A stretch of DNA of 64,000 nt. Source: Microbacterium sp. 4R-513. Lineage in GTDB: Bacteria; Actinomycetota; Actinomycetes; Actinomycetales; Microbacteriaceae. The stretch covers positions 2,356,001 through 2,420,000 of the forward strand of contig NZ_CP049256.1 of assembly GCF_011046485.1 (NCBI RefSeq), in the 5' to 3' direction. The translations under genes and the position numbers were made by a program. Below, in pieces: positions 45,034-54,069 of the stretch. Every line of letters begins with the position of its first letter. Position 1 is the first letter of the stretch. The notes below the pieces were generated by a model. That model was not told where the DNA came from and made no database searches. It saw only the letters and a program-made list of their open reading frames with translations.

Positions 45034-45548
45034 GACTCGACGACGGGCGCGTCGGCGTCGGCGTCCGAGGGGATGATCTCGCCCGGCCGCGTCCAGCGGC
45101 CGGACCGGCCGCCCTCTTTCGCCGTGATCCGGACGCTCTCGATCGACGTCGCCTTGTCGAGCCCCTTCACCATGTCGACGATCGCGAGGGCGGCCACCGA
45201 CACGGCGGTGAGCGCCTCCATCTCGACGCCGGTGCGATCCGCGGTGCGGACGGTGGCTTCGATCTCGACGCCGTCATCGACGATCGCGAGGTCGACGGCC
45301 GCGCCGTGGACCCCGATGACGTGGGCGAGGGGAAGCAGGTCGGGGGTGCGCTTCGCCGCCTGGATGCCGGCGATGCGGGCGACGGCCAGCACGTCTCCCT
45401 TCGGCACGCTGCCGTCGCGGAGGGCCGCCACGACCTCGACCGAGCACCGCACGAAGCCCCGCGCCGTCGCCGCGCGGACTGTCGGCTGCTTCGCCGTAAC
45501 GTCGACCATGCGCGCGCGACCGGACTCGTCGAGGTGCGTGAAGCTCAT
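45030..45548 (-). CDS. moaC: Cyclic pyranopterin monophosphate synthase MoaC
   Basis: 172 residues. The motifs KGDVLAVARIAGIQAAKRT, PDLLPLAHVIG, and TGVEMEALTAVSVAALAIVD followed by MVKGLDKA are all present, including the catalytic lysines. It turns the MoaA product into cPMP. The ATG overlaps the end of moeA. Confidence 0.96.
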   Translation of the reverse strand: MSFTHLDESGRARMVDVTAKQPTVRAATARGFVRCSVEVVAALRDGSVPKGDVLAVARIAGIQAAKRTPDLLPLAHVIGVHGAAVDLAIVDDGVEIEATVRTADRTGVEMEALTAVSVAALAIVDMVKGLDKATSIESVRITAKEGGRSGRWTRPGEIIPSDADADAPVVES

Positions 45549-46798
45549 GAGATCAGCATGACATCGACGAGATCGCCGGGTGCCACGGCATCCGTCTCCG
45601 CTCCCACGATCGCGTAGGCCTCAGCCCGGGCGAGCCCGCCGGCCAGATGCGATCCCGAGCCGCCGCCGGTCGCGGGCCGGACGGTCCAGCGCGCCGGGTC
45701 GGAACGGTCGATCGCGGCCGGGAGGTACTGACGCCGGCCGGGAGGCGTGCGCCACGCCGTCTGCGCCGGCAGTCGCAGGATCGGGCGTTGGAGCTCGCTG
45801 CGGCCCTGCAGCGCGAGGAGCGCGGGCCGGACGAACACCTCGAACGAGACCGCCGCGCTCACCGGGTTCCCCGGCAGCCCGAAGAGCAGCACCCCGTCGT
45901 CGGTCGCGCCGAATCCCTGCGGCTTGCCCGGCTGCATCCGGACCCCGGTGAACTCCATCGCGCCGGTGAGCAGCGTCTTGACGGGCTCGTACGCTCCCGC
46001 GCTGACTCCGCCCGTGAACACCACCGCGTCAGCACCGAGAGCAGATGCCTCGGCGATGGCCCGCAGCGGTCCGTCGCCGTCGTCGGGCACACTGAGCCGG
46101 AGCACGACCTCGGCGCCGGCGCCCGCGACGAGCCCCGCGAGAAGCTCGCTGTTCGACTCGGGGATCTGGCCGCGCTCCAGCGGCGAGCCGGGGGCGACGA
46201 GCTCGGACCCGGTCGAGACGACGACGACACGGGGATGCTGCGACACGACGACCTCGGCCACCCCGGCCGCGGCAGCCGCCGCGAGCTGGAGGGCGCCCAG
46301 CTCCACGCCCGCGGGCAGGAGCTCGTCGCCGACGACGGCGTCCTCGCCGCGGCGGCGGACGTGCGCGCCCGCGCGACGCGGCGCCCGCACGACGACGATC
46401 TCGCCGAGGGAATCCGCGAGGCCTCCGGCGGTGTCCTCGAAGGGGACGATCGCGTCGGTCGCCGTGGGGACGGGGGATCCCGTCATGATCCGGGCCGCCT
46501 CACGAGGTGCGACCGGAGGGTCGAGGGCCGTGCCGGCGGGCAGATCGGCGACGACCCGGAGCCGCACCGGACGGTCGGGCGAGGCATCCATGACGTCGTC
46601 GAATCGCACAGCGAAGCCGTCCATCCCGGAGTTGTCGAAGACCGGGATGTCGACGCGGGCGCGGAGCGGCTCGCGGAGCGTCCGGCCGAGCGCCGCCGGA
46701 ACCGGGATCGAACGAGCATCGACCAGCCCGATCGCCTCGACGCGCGAGAGGATCAGGGCCTGCTGCTCCTCGACCTCGCGCAGACCGTCCGCGCTCAC
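45545..46798 (-). CDS. moeA: Molybdopterin molybdotransferase MoeA
   Basis: 417 residues. Domain markers are FDNSGMDGFAVRFDD near residue 65, GGVSAGAYEPVKTLL near residue 255, and FGLPGNPVSAAVSFEVFV near residue 310. MoeA inserts molybdate into adenylated molybdopterin made by Mog. The GTG at 46796-46798 was chosen because it overlaps the moeB/moeZ stop (GTGA) as elsewhere in this operon; a start 11 codons upstream is possible but less likely. Confidence 0.94.
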   Translation of the reverse strand: MSADGLREVEEQQALILSRVEAIGLVDARSIPVPAALGRTLREPLRARVDIPVFDNSGMDGFAVRFDDVMDASPDRPVRLRVVADLPAGTALDPPVAPREAARIMTGSPVPTATDAIVPFEDTAGGLADSLGEIVVVRAPRRAGAHVRRRGEDAVVGDELLPAGVELGALQLAAAAAAGVAEVVVSQHPRVVVVSTGSELVAPGSPLERGQIPESNSELLAGLVAGAGAEVVLRLSVPDDGDGPLRAIAEASALGADAVVFTGGVSAGAYEPVKTLLTGAMEFTGVRMQPGKPQGFGATDDGVLLFGLPGNPVSAAVSFEVFVRPALLALQGRSELQRPILRLPAQTAWRTPPGRRQYLPAAIDRSDPARWTVRPATGGGSGSHLAGGLARAEAYAIVGAETDAVAPGDLVDVMLIS

Positions 46799-47898
46799 GC
46801 GGACATCCGCGAGGCGCCGGACGCCTGCCACGCCTCGATGCCGCCGGCGAGGACCTCGGCGTCGACCCCGACCGCGCGAAGCGCCTCGGCGGCGCGGCGC
46901 GCGCGCATCCCGACCTGGCAGACCACCACCACGCGCCCCGTGGCCGGCACCGTCGACGGGTCAGCCAGCAGCTCGCCGAGGGGCACATGACGCGAGCCGG
47001 GGATCATCCCGAGCGCCACCTCATCGTCCTCCCGGACGTCGAGGATGACGGCACCCGCCAGCGCAGCCGGGCCGACGTACGGCACGACGGTCGCGGGATC
47101 GGGCAGCGGCGCGGGGGACGCGGCATCCGTCGTCGCACGGCGAAGCGCCACCTCGTGCTGCCGCGCACGCAGCCCGTCGACCACGAGGACGCGGCCGAGC
47201 AGCGACTCGCCGATCCCCGTCACGAGCTTGATCGCCTCGGTGGCCAGGAGGGCACCCACCTGCATGCAGAGCGCGCCGAGCACGCCGACGTCCGCGCACG
47301 AAGGCACTTCGCCCACGCTTCCCGAGGGATAGAGGTCGGCCAGCACGACGGGCGCGACATCGCCCGGCGGGCGGCTCCAGAAAACCGTGACCTGCGCGTC
47401 GAAGCCCTGGACGGTTCCCCAGACAAGAGGCACGCCGAGCTCTTCGCACGCGGATGCCACGGCTTCGCGGGTCTCGAACGTGTCGGTGCCGTCGATCACG
47501 ACGTGTGCGCCGGCGAGGAGGCGCGCCGCATTGTCGGGGGTCAGGTGCTCGCGCACGGGGCGCACGACCGTCTCGGGGGCGAGGTCGGCAGCGGCGCGGA
47601 CGGCGCTGTCGACCTTCGGCGCACCCACGTCGCCGACGCGGTGGAGGATCTGCCGCTGCAGGTTCGAGAGCTCGACGGCGTCGTCGTCGACGACGATCAG
47701 CTCGCCCACGCCGGCCGCGGCGAGCGCCAAGAGGACCGGTGAGCCGAGCCCGCCCGCGCCCACGACGGCGATGCGGGCGGCCGCGAGCCGGCGCTGCGCG
47801 ACCTCGCCGAAGCCGATGAGCCGCGTGTGGCGCGCCGTGCGCACGCGCTCGGTCTCGCCGAGTGCGGCGACGGGCTCGACCAGCGGTGGCAGAGGCAT
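46795..47898 (-). CDS. moeZ: ThiF/MoeB-type adenylyltransferase with C-terminal rhodanese domain (MoeZ-like)
   Basis: 367 residues. The E1-like domain has VVGAGGLGSPVLLALAAAGV and IVVDDDAVELSNLQRQILHR; the rhodanese domain (about 270-365) has the active-site cysteine in VVCQVGMRARRAAEAL. It activates the MoaD C-terminus and supplies sulfur. The zinc-binding second CxxC pair of MoeB, expected after GLRARQHEV, is not seen. TACCCT on the coding strand ends 6 nt before the ATG, so the operon mRNA may be leaderless. Divergent from the HTH-TOBE gene. Confidence 0.92.
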   Translation of the reverse strand: MPLPPLVEPVAALGETERVRTARHTRLIGFGEVAQRRLAAARIAVVGAGGLGSPVLLALAAAGVGELIVVDDDAVELSNLQRQILHRVGDVGAPKVDSAVRAAADLAPETVVRPVREHLTPDNAARLLAGAHVVIDGTDTFETREAVASACEELGVPLVWGTVQGFDAQVTVFWSRPPGDVAPVVLADLYPSGSVGEVPSCADVGVLGALCMQVGALLATEAIKLVTGIGESLLGRVLVVDGLRARQHEVALRRATTDAASPAPLPDPATVVPYVGPAALAGAVILDVREDDEVALGMIPGSRHVPLGELLADPSTVPATGRVVVVCQVGMRARRAAEALRAVGVDAEVLAGGIEAWQASGASRMSA

Positions 47899-47939
47899 GC
47901 ATCCAGGGTATCCGCGGGTCGGACACCGGGATCGAGCGG

Positions 47940-47986
47940 CCGCAGATGCGGAGATTCCAGCCGATCCTCGCCGCAGATGCGGTGAT
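47940..47986. promoter_or_regulatory. Duplicated CCGCAGATGCGG dyad in the moeZ / HTH-TOBE promoter
   Basis: CCGCAGATGCGG plus GAT recurs at 47940-47955 (CCGCAGATGCGGAGAT) and 47971-47986 (CCGCAGATGCGGTGAT), 31 bp apart (three helical turns). Each core is a 5-bp dyad (CCGCA/TGCGG) with a central GA. The second copy abuts the TATCCT -10 of the HTH-TOBE gene (47986-47991). This is a strong candidate operator for Mo-dependent control. Confidence 0.65.
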
Positions 47987-47997
47987 ATCCTCGGCCC

Positions 47998-48396
47998 ATG
48001 CCGAGCTACAAGATCGCCGAGTCTGCTCGGCTCCTGGGCGTGAGCGACGACACCGTCCGGCGATGGGTCGAGCAGGGCGTCCTCCCGACGACGAATGCCA
48101 CGCCCGCGGAGGTCCCGGGCGAAGCGCTCGCCGAGCGTGCGGTCGAGCTCGCCCGCGCGGCATCCGATCCCACGGACGTCCTCTCGAGCGCCCGCAACAG
48201 GTTCGTGGGTCTCGTGACGCGCGTGCAGGCCGACGGCATCATGGCCCAGGTCGACATCCAGGCGGGACCGCACCGCGTCGTGTCGCTCCTGTCGGCCGAA
48301 GCCGTGCGCGACCTCGGCCTCGAGGTCGGCTCGCTCGCCGTCGCGGTCGTCAAGGCCACCAACGTCATCGTCGAGACGCCCAAGGGGACTCTGTGA
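47998..48396 (+). CDS. HTH (excisionase/MerR-like) - TOBE molybdate-responsive regulator
   Basis: 132 residues. Residues 3-45 form a helix-turn-helix (YKIAESARLLGVSDDTVRRW) and residues 65-131 a single TOBE/Mop domain (NRFVGLVTRVQADGIMAQVD) that binds molybdate or a Mo-pterin in relatives. It overlaps modA (GTGA) and is divergent from the Moco operon, so it is placed to sense molybdenum and set both import and cofactor synthesis. It differs from ModE, which has two Mop domains and a winged helix. TATCCT ends 6 nt before the ATG (leaderless type). Confidence 0.88.
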   Translation: MPSYKIAESARLLGVSDDTVRRWVEQGVLPTTNATPAEVPGEALAERAVELARAASDPTDVLSSARNRFVGLVTRVQADGIMAQVDIQAGPHRVVSLLSAEAVRDLGLEVGSLAVAVVKATNVIVETPKGTL

Positions 48397-49184
48397 GACG
48401 CATCCTGGCGGCCGGAGCTGTCGCTCTCGCAGCGCTCCTCGCGACCGGCTGCGCGTCGTCGGCCGGCGATGCTGGGTCGGCGACGGCGCCCACCGGCGCG
48501 GGCGACGAGCTGACCGGCGACCTGACGATCTATGCGGCGGCGTCGCTCCAGGCCGCGTTCGACGAGCTCGCGACGGAGTTCGAGCAACGGCACCCGCAGA
48601 TCGACGTGCAGCCGATCGTGTACGACGGATCGAGCACCCTCGCGACGCAGCTCCTCGAGGGCGCGCCCGCCGACCTCTTCGCATCCGCCGACGAGAACAA
48701 CATGGCGAAGGTGACGGATGCCGGTCTCGCCGGCGACCCGGAGGTCTTCGCGACGAACACGCTCGTCATCGCGACGCCCGCGGGAGACCCCGGTGATGTC
48801 GAGAGCCTCGCGGACCTCGCCGACGACGGTGTCACGGTCGTGCTCTGCGCCCCCGAGGTGCCGTGCGGCGCGGCATCCCAGAAGCTCCTCGCCGACGCCG
48901 GGGTCAGCGTCAGCCCCGCGAGCTACGAGCAGAACGTCACCGCCGTGCTCACGAAGGTCGCCGCCGGCGAAGCCGATGCGGGCCTCGTCTACGCCACCGA
49001 CGTCAAGGGGCGCACCGATGTCGACTCCATCGTGCCCGACGGCGCCGCCGAGGTCGTCAACCGCTACCCGATCGCGACGCTGAGGAACGCCGCGAATCGC
49101 GCGGCGGCGGCCGCCTTCCAAGCGTTCGTCCTCGGCCCGGACGGGCAGGCGGTGCTCGAGGCGCGCGGCTTCGGGAAGCCGTGA
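48393..49184 (+). CDS. modA: Molybdate ABC transporter substrate-binding lipoprotein ModA
   Basis: 263 residues. A lipoprotein signal ends at LLATGC (Cys near residue 17). The mature ModA fold has LTIYAAASLQAAFDELATEF, then DGSSTLATQLLEGAPADLFA and GEADAGLVYATDVKG, typical of molybdate/tungstate binders. GTG 48393 overlaps the HTH-TOBE stop. First gene of the import set modABC. Confidence 0.94.
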   Translation: MRRILAAGAVALAALLATGCASSAGDAGSATAPTGAGDELTGDLTIYAAASLQAAFDELATEFEQRHPQIDVQPIVYDGSSTLATQLLEGAPADLFASADENNMAKVTDAGLAGDPEVFATNTLVIATPAGDPGDVESLADLADDGVTVVLCAPEVPCGAASQKLLADAGVSVSPASYEQNVTAVLTKVAAGEADAGLVYATDVKGRTDVDSIVPDGAAEVVNRYPIATLRNAANRAAAAAFQAFVLGPDGQAVLEARGFGKP

Positions 49185-49984
49185 GACGTGAAGGGGCGGG
49201 CTTCGTCCCGCAGATCCTGCTGCTGCCTGCGGTCGTCGGTCTCGCGCTTCTCGTCCTGCCGCTTCTGACGCTGGTCGCACGCGTCGACTGGTCGACCCTC
49301 TGGGCCGATGTCACGGCACCGGAGGCGATCTCGGCCCTTCTTCTCTCGCTGGGCACGGGCCTCGTGGCGACCCTCGTGTGCGTCGTGCTCGGCGTGCCGC
49401 TCGCGCTGCTCATCGCACGAAGCGGCCCGCGCCTCGCGGGCGTGCTCCGGGCCCTCGTGACGGTTCCGCTCGTGCTGCCTCCCATGGTCGGGGGCATCGC
49501 TCTTCTCTTCCTGTTCGGTCGCACCGGCTGGCTCGGAGGAGCTCTGGCCGAGATCGGCATCCGTCTCCCGTTCTCGACGCCGGCGGTGGTCCTCGCACAG
49601 ACGTTCGTCGCGCTGCCCTTCCTCGTGCTCGCTGTCGAGGGGTCGCTCCGCACGAGCGGCGTCGGGTATGAGCAGACGGCCGCCGCGCTGGGGGCCGGCC
49701 GCTGGACCATCCTGCGACGGGTCACTCTCCCTCTCGCCGGCCCCGGCCTGATCGCGGGCATCGTCCTGTGCTTCGCGCGCGCGGTCGGCGAGTTCGGCGC
49801 GACGGCCCTCTTCGCGGGCAACGCGCCGGGCGTGACGCAGACGATGCCGCTCGCGATCTACACGGCGTTCAACGGCGCGGGGATCACGCAGGGCTCGGCG
49901 GTCGCCCTCTCGCTCCTCCTGCTGGTGACGGCCATCGGCGTGCTGCTGCTCGTCCGGGCGTGGCGACCGGAGACGCCCCGGTGA
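49181..49984 (+). CDS. modB: Molybdate ABC transporter permease ModB
   Basis: 267 residues with about six membrane helices. The EAA loop is TAAALGAGRWTILRRVTLPL and the following FARAVGEFGATALFAGN is the ModB/CysT hallmark. GTG 49181 overlaps the modA stop; the stop overlaps modC (GTGA). Confidence 0.94.
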   Translation: MRREGAGFVPQILLLPAVVGLALLVLPLLTLVARVDWSTLWADVTAPEAISALLLSLGTGLVATLVCVVLGVPLALLIARSGPRLAGVLRALVTVPLVLPPMVGGIALLFLFGRTGWLGGALAEIGIRLPFSTPAVVLAQTFVALPFLVLAVEGSLRTSGVGYEQTAAALGAGRWTILRRVTLPLAGPGLIAGIVLCFARAVGEFGATALFAGNAPGVTQTMPLAIYTAFNGAGITQGSAVALSLLLLVTAIGVLLLVRAWRPETPR

Positions 49985-51090
49985 CCGGCGAGGCGCTCGA
50001 TGCACGGGTGGTCGTGCCGCGACACGGCCTGGTGCTCGACGCGACGGTCGTCGCCGCGCCCGGTGAGGTCGTCGCCGTCATGGGGCCCAGCGGCGCCGGA
50101 AAGTCGACGCTCCTCGGCGCCATCGCAGGTCTGGTGCCACTGGGCGAGGGACATGTCCGGGTGGGCGGAAGGACACTGGATGCCGCACCCCGACCCCGCG
50201 CGCATGTGACGCCGTCGAAGCGCGGCGTCGTGCTCCTCGGCCAGGACCCGCGCGTGTTCCCGCACCTCACGGCGCACCAGAACGTCGCCTTCGGGCCGCT
50301 CGCGCGCGGCGTCGACAAGCCGACCGCCCATCGCGAAGCCGACGAATGGCTGTCGCGCGTCGGACTGGACGGGATGGGCGCCCGGCGCCCGGCGCAGCTC
50401 TCGGGCGGGCAGCAGCAGCGTGTCGCGATCGCCCGCGCCCTCGCCACGGCGCCGTCCCTTCTGCTGCTGGACGAGCCGCTGACGTCGCTCGACACCGAGA
50501 CCGCCGCCGACATCCGGGCCATGGTGCGGGAGCAGCTCACCGCGACGCGGACGACGGCCGTCGTCGCGACGCACAACGCCGTGGACTCGGTGTCTCTCGC
50601 GGACCGGCTCGTCGTCGTCGAAGACGGCCGGGTGACACAGGCCGGACCCGTGCGCGACGTCCTCGCCGCCCCCGCGACGCGCTTCGTCGCCGCAGTCTCG
50701 GGACTCAACCGCGTCGTGGGCACACTCGCCTCGGACCGGTGGGCCAGCGGAGGGCTCGTCCTCGACGCCGGGCGTGGCGACGCGGGGGAGGAGGGACGTC
50801 TGGCCGCGGTGTTCTCGCCGGCTGCGGTGCGCCTGGAGCGGATCGACGGGGCGTCCGAGTCGGGGGCCGTGCCGCCCGAGGCATCCGACGGCTCCCCGCG
50901 CGATGCGGGGAAGTGGCTCGCGCGCGTCGTGCGCCTCGAGCAGACGCCCGCCGGCGTCCGCGTGCGGACGGCCGAGCCGGAGGTGGCCGTCGACCTCCCG
51001 GCCGACCGGGCTGCCGAGGCGGCTCTCGTGCCCGGCGCTCCGGTGCGTCTTCGCGTGGACGCCGGAGACGTGCGCTTCATCCCGGCGTGA
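49981..51090 (+). CDS. modC: Molybdate ABC transporter ATP-binding protein ModC
   Basis: 369 residues. Walker A MGPSGAGKSTLLGAI, signature [16 protein letters not shown], Walker B LLLLDEPLTSLD, and switch His in VVATHNAVDSV are intact. A C-terminal TOBE-like extension (about 290-369) contains VFSPAAVRLERIDG and ends VRLRVDAGDVRFIPA; in ModC this domain senses molybdate and inhibits the pump. An acidic insert splits the extension. GTG start coupled to modB. Confidence 0.93.
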   Translation: MTGEALDARVVVPRHGLVLDATVVAAPGEVVAVMGPSGAGKSTLLGAIAGLVPLGEGHVRVGGRTLDAAPRPRAHVTPSKRGVVLLGQDPRVFPHLTAHQNVAFGPLARGVDKPTAHREADEWLSRVGLDGMGARRPAQLSGGQQQRVAIARALATAPSLLLLDEPLTSLDTETAADIRAMVREQLTATRTTAVVATHNAVDSVSLADRLVVVEDGRVTQAGPVRDVLAAPATRFVAAVSGLNRVVGTLASDRWASGGLVLDAGRGDAGEEGRLAAVFSPAAVRLERIDGASESGAVPPEASDGSPRDAGKWLARVVRLEQTPAGVRVRTAEPEVAVDLPADRAAEAALVPGAPVRLRVDAGDVRFIPA

Positions 51091-51202
51091 GACGCCGGCC
51101 ATCGCGGAGTGAGACGGCCCGGCATCGCTACCCGAGACGACGCACCCCCCCCGCGGCTCCGTCGGACGGGACCGCGTCGGCGCCCGCATCTAGACTCGGC
51201 GC

Positions 51203-51799
51203 GTGCCCCGCATCCGTCCGTTCCGTCCCGGCGACGAGCCCGCGCTCGCCGACATCTGCCTTCGGACCGCCGACGAGGGGGTCGATGCGACCGGTCTCTT
51301 CGAGGACGACGAGATCTGGGCGCAGATCTTCGTTCTGCCGTATGCGGCGAGGCATCCCGACCTCGCGTTCGTCGTCGAGACCGATGACGGCCGCGTCGCG
51401 GGATACGTCGTGTGCGCTCCTGACACGCGCGAGTTCGAGGTGTGGTTCGCGACCGAGTGGTGGCCGCGGTTCGCCGAGCGGTGGCCGCGGCCGGACGAGG
51501 AGCGCAGCCGGCAGGACGGCACCCTTCGCTATGCCTACGGCCGGCACGCCGGCGCCGAGCCCTACGGTGACGCATACCCCGCGCACCTCCACATCGACCT
51601 GCTTCCGGAGCTGCAGGGGCAGGGCTGGGGCCGGCGCCTCATCGACACGCTCGTCGCCGCCCTGCGCGAGCGCGGCGTGACGGGCCTGCACCTCGTCGCC
51701 TCGAGCGGCAACACCGGGGCGCTCGCGTTCTATACGCGTCTGGGCTTCACGGCCCTGCCGTCGCACGAAGGCGTGCAGGCCTTCGGAATGGCGCTCTAG
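51203..51799 (+). CDS. GNAT-family N-acetyltransferase
   Basis: 198 residues. The acetyl-CoA-binding loop is LLPELQGQGWGRRLIDTLVA (near residue 135), followed by GVTGLHLVASSGNTGALAFY and the C-terminal LGFTALPSHEG. The acceptor is unknown; length resembles members acting on small metabolites. TAGACT (51191-51196) ends 6 nt before the GTG start. It is convergent with a second GNAT gene, with a 4-bp overlap of stops. Confidence 0.86.
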   Translation: MPRIRPFRPGDEPALADICLRTADEGVDATGLFEDDEIWAQIFVLPYAARHPDLAFVVETDDGRVAGYVVCAPDTREFEVWFATEWWPRFAERWPRPDEERSRQDGTLRYAYGRHAGAEPYGDAYPAHLHIDLLPELQGQGWGRRLIDTLVAALRERGVTGLHLVASSGNTGALAFYTRLGFTALPSHEGVQAFGMAL

Positions 51800-52335
51800 C
51801 TCTCGACGAGGTCGCGGACGCGCCGGCGCTCGAGCAGCGGAGCCACCTGCTCGTCGCCGAGAAGCCGGTCATCGAGCTTGGTGCGCCCGTCCTCGATCCA
51901 GCCGTGGCGCTCGTAGAAGGATGCCGCGCGCTCGTTGCCGTCGAGATACCAGAGGTGCGCTCGGCGGAAGCCGGCAGCCCTGAGCGCCCGCTCCGCCTCG
52001 ACCAGGAGCGCATGCCCGACGCCGGTGGACCAGTGCTCCGGCAGAGCGTAGATCGCATAGACCTCGCCCGAGCCGTCATCGTCGCGCGACGGGCCGGCCG
52101 TCGCCCACCCGACGGGCTCCGCGTCGACTTCGGCGATCAGCTCGACGCTCTGCGGGTCGGCGTGACGATCGTCCCAGTGCACGGTGCGCCGCTCCGTCTC
52201 GCGATCGATGTCGAACCGATCCATGACCTCCTCGGGGATGAGGCCGCGGTAGGCCTCGCGCCACGTCCTGATGCGGATCGTGGCGATCGCCCGGGCATCG
52301 TCGACGGTCGCTCTGCGCACCCTCACGTCGGCCAT
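51796..52335 (-). CDS. GNAT-family N-acetyltransferase
   Basis: 179 residues. It starts VRRATVDDARAIATIRIRTW and has the acetyl-CoA loop EHWSTGVGHALLVEAERALR and GNERAASFYERHGWIEDG, all typical of GNAT enzymes. Acceptor unknown. TAGCGT on the coding strand (52342-52347) ends 6 nt before the ATG, indicating a leaderless mRNA. It is upstream-adjacent to cydC but separately transcribed. Confidence 0.88.
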   Translation of the reverse strand: MADVRVRRATVDDARAIATIRIRTWREAYRGLIPEEVMDRFDIDRETERRTVHWDDRHADPQSVELIAEVDAEPVGWATAGPSRDDDGSGEVYAIYALPEHWSTGVGHALLVEAERALRAAGFRRAHLWYLDGNERAASFYERHGWIEDGRTKLDDRLLGDEQVAPLLERRRVRDLVES

Positions 52336-52353
52336 GCGTCGACGCTACCTGGG

Positions 52354-54069
52354 TCAGGCGGCTACCCGGCCGCCCTCGAGACGCACGACCCGGTCGACGA
52401 GACCCGCGGGCACAGTCACGTGCGAGATGAGCACGACGGCCTGATCGTCTCCCACCGCGGAGAGCAGATCGCTGAGCAGGGCATCGGATGCCTCGGGGTC
52501 GACACCCGCGGTCGGCTCGTCGAGCACGAGCACGGGGAAGCCCCGCAGCAGCGCTCGGGCGAGGGCGAGGCGCTGTGCCTGTCCTCCCGAGACGAGCGCC
52601 CCGCGCTCTCCGACGCGCGCGCCGAGCCCGCCCCGTTCGCGCAGCCAACCGCCGAGGCCCACGCGGTCGAGGACGGCGTGGAGGTCGGCGTCGGTCGCGG
52701 TGTCACGAGCGAAGAGCAGGTTCTGGCGGATGTCCTCGTCGAACAGCATGGGGTGCTGCTCGCACAGCCCGACGGTGAGGCGGACGTCGTCGCCCGCGAG
52801 GTCGTGCACCTCCGTCCCGCCGATCGCGTACTCGCCCGAGGTGTCGAGGAAGCGCACGAGGGCGTGGGCGAGAGTCGTCTTCCCGGCGCCGCTCGCGCCC
52901 ACCACGAGAACGCGTTCGCCCGGCCGCACGTCGAGGTCGATGCCGGCGAGGGACGCACGGTGTGCCCCAGGCCAGCGCGCCGACACGTCGCGCAGGCGGA
53001 GCCCGTCGCCGAGCGGGGGTGCTTCGCCGGTCGCCGGGATCGCCTCGATGACGAGTCCCTCGGGCGGGTCGGCCGGGAGGGATGCCGCGATCCGCGCGGC
53101 GGCCGCCCGAACCTGCCGCCAGGAAGACGCCGCGAGGGGGACGGTGGAGAAGACCTCGAACACCGCCATCGGCACGAGGACGACGACCGCGAGAGCCGGT
53201 GCGGACAGTCCACCGTCGAAGACCCCGGGCGCCGCGACGGCGATGGCGGCGATCGATGCCGCGCCGGCGAGGAGTGAGACGAGGGCGGAGGTGCCGGCCT
53301 GCGCACCGCTCCGACGGACGACGGCGCGGCGGAGAGCGGCATCGGCTTCCCGGATGCGTCGGCGGCTCTCGTCCTCGGCGCCGTACGCCATCAGGACGTC
53401 GAGGCTGCCGAGGTGGTCGACGATGGCGTCGGACAGGCGTGAGCGCAGCGGAGCGACCGCGCGCTCCGCCCTCGCCCCGGCCACCCAGCCCCAGAGGATC
53501 GCCGCGGCCCCCGCGATCGCGAGGCACGCAGCGAGCGTCACGGCGGCCGGCCACCAGGCGAACGCCACGAGCACGACGGCGCCCACCGCGACGGCCGCCG
53601 ACGCGACGAGCGGCTGCACGACGCGAAGGGGCAGGTTCTGCAGGTCGTCGACGTCGTCGACGAGCGCCGCCAGCACCGAGCCGCGCCGCGTGCGGGTGAG
53701 ACCGTCGGGGGCCAGCGGGATGAGTCGGCGCACGAGGTCGGCCCGGCTGGTCGCCAGCTGGCGCAGGGCCGCGTCGTGACTCGCGAGCCGGTCGAGGTAG
53801 CGGAAGGCCGCGCGGCTGATCGCGAAGAGACGCACGCCGACGACCGCCGCCGTGATGTACATCACGAGGGGCTGCTCGCTCGCCCGCACGATGAGCCAGG
53901 CGCTGACGGCGAGGAGCGCGACAGCGGATGCCTCGGACAGGAAGGCCGATGCGGCACCCGGCCAGAACCGCCTGGCGGGCGGCATGGCGCCGCGGAGGAC
54001 GGCGGCGGGAGTCGACGGGGCGAGCGCCGGCGAGGCGCCCGCCATCGTGCGCCGGTCGAGGGACGTCAT
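52354..54069 (-). CDS. cydC: Thiol reductant ABC exporter subunit CydC
   Basis: 571 residues: six-helix membrane half (about 30-310) and a C-terminal ATPase with Walker A VVGASGAGKTTLAHALV, signature LVSGGQAQRLALARALL, and Walker B PVLVLDEPTAGVD. With CydD it exports cysteine/glutathione, needed to assemble cytochrome bd. The ATG overlaps the cydD stop. Last gene of the cydABDC run. Confidence 0.92.
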   Translation of the reverse strand: MTSLDRRTMAGASPALAPSTPAAVLRGAMPPARRFWPGAASAFLSEASAVALLAVSAWLIVRASEQPLVMYITAAVVGVRLFAISRAAFRYLDRLASHDAALRQLATSRADLVRRLIPLAPDGLTRTRRGSVLAALVDDVDDLQNLPLRVVQPLVASAAVAVGAVVLVAFAWWPAAVTLAACLAIAGAAAILWGWVAGARAERAVAPLRSRLSDAIVDHLGSLDVLMAYGAEDESRRRIREADAALRRAVVRRSGAQAGTSALVSLLAGAASIAAIAVAAPGVFDGGLSAPALAVVVLVPMAVFEVFSTVPLAASSWRQVRAAAARIAASLPADPPEGLVIEAIPATGEAPPLGDGLRLRDVSARWPGAHRASLAGIDLDVRPGERVLVVGASGAGKTTLAHALVRFLDTSGEYAIGGTEVHDLAGDDVRLTVGLCEQHPMLFDEDIRQNLLFARDTATDADLHAVLDRVGLGGWLRERGGLGARVGERGALVSGGQAQRLALARALLRGFPVLVLDEPTAGVDPEASDALLSDLLSAVGDDQAVVLISHVTVPAGLVDRVVRLEGGRVAA

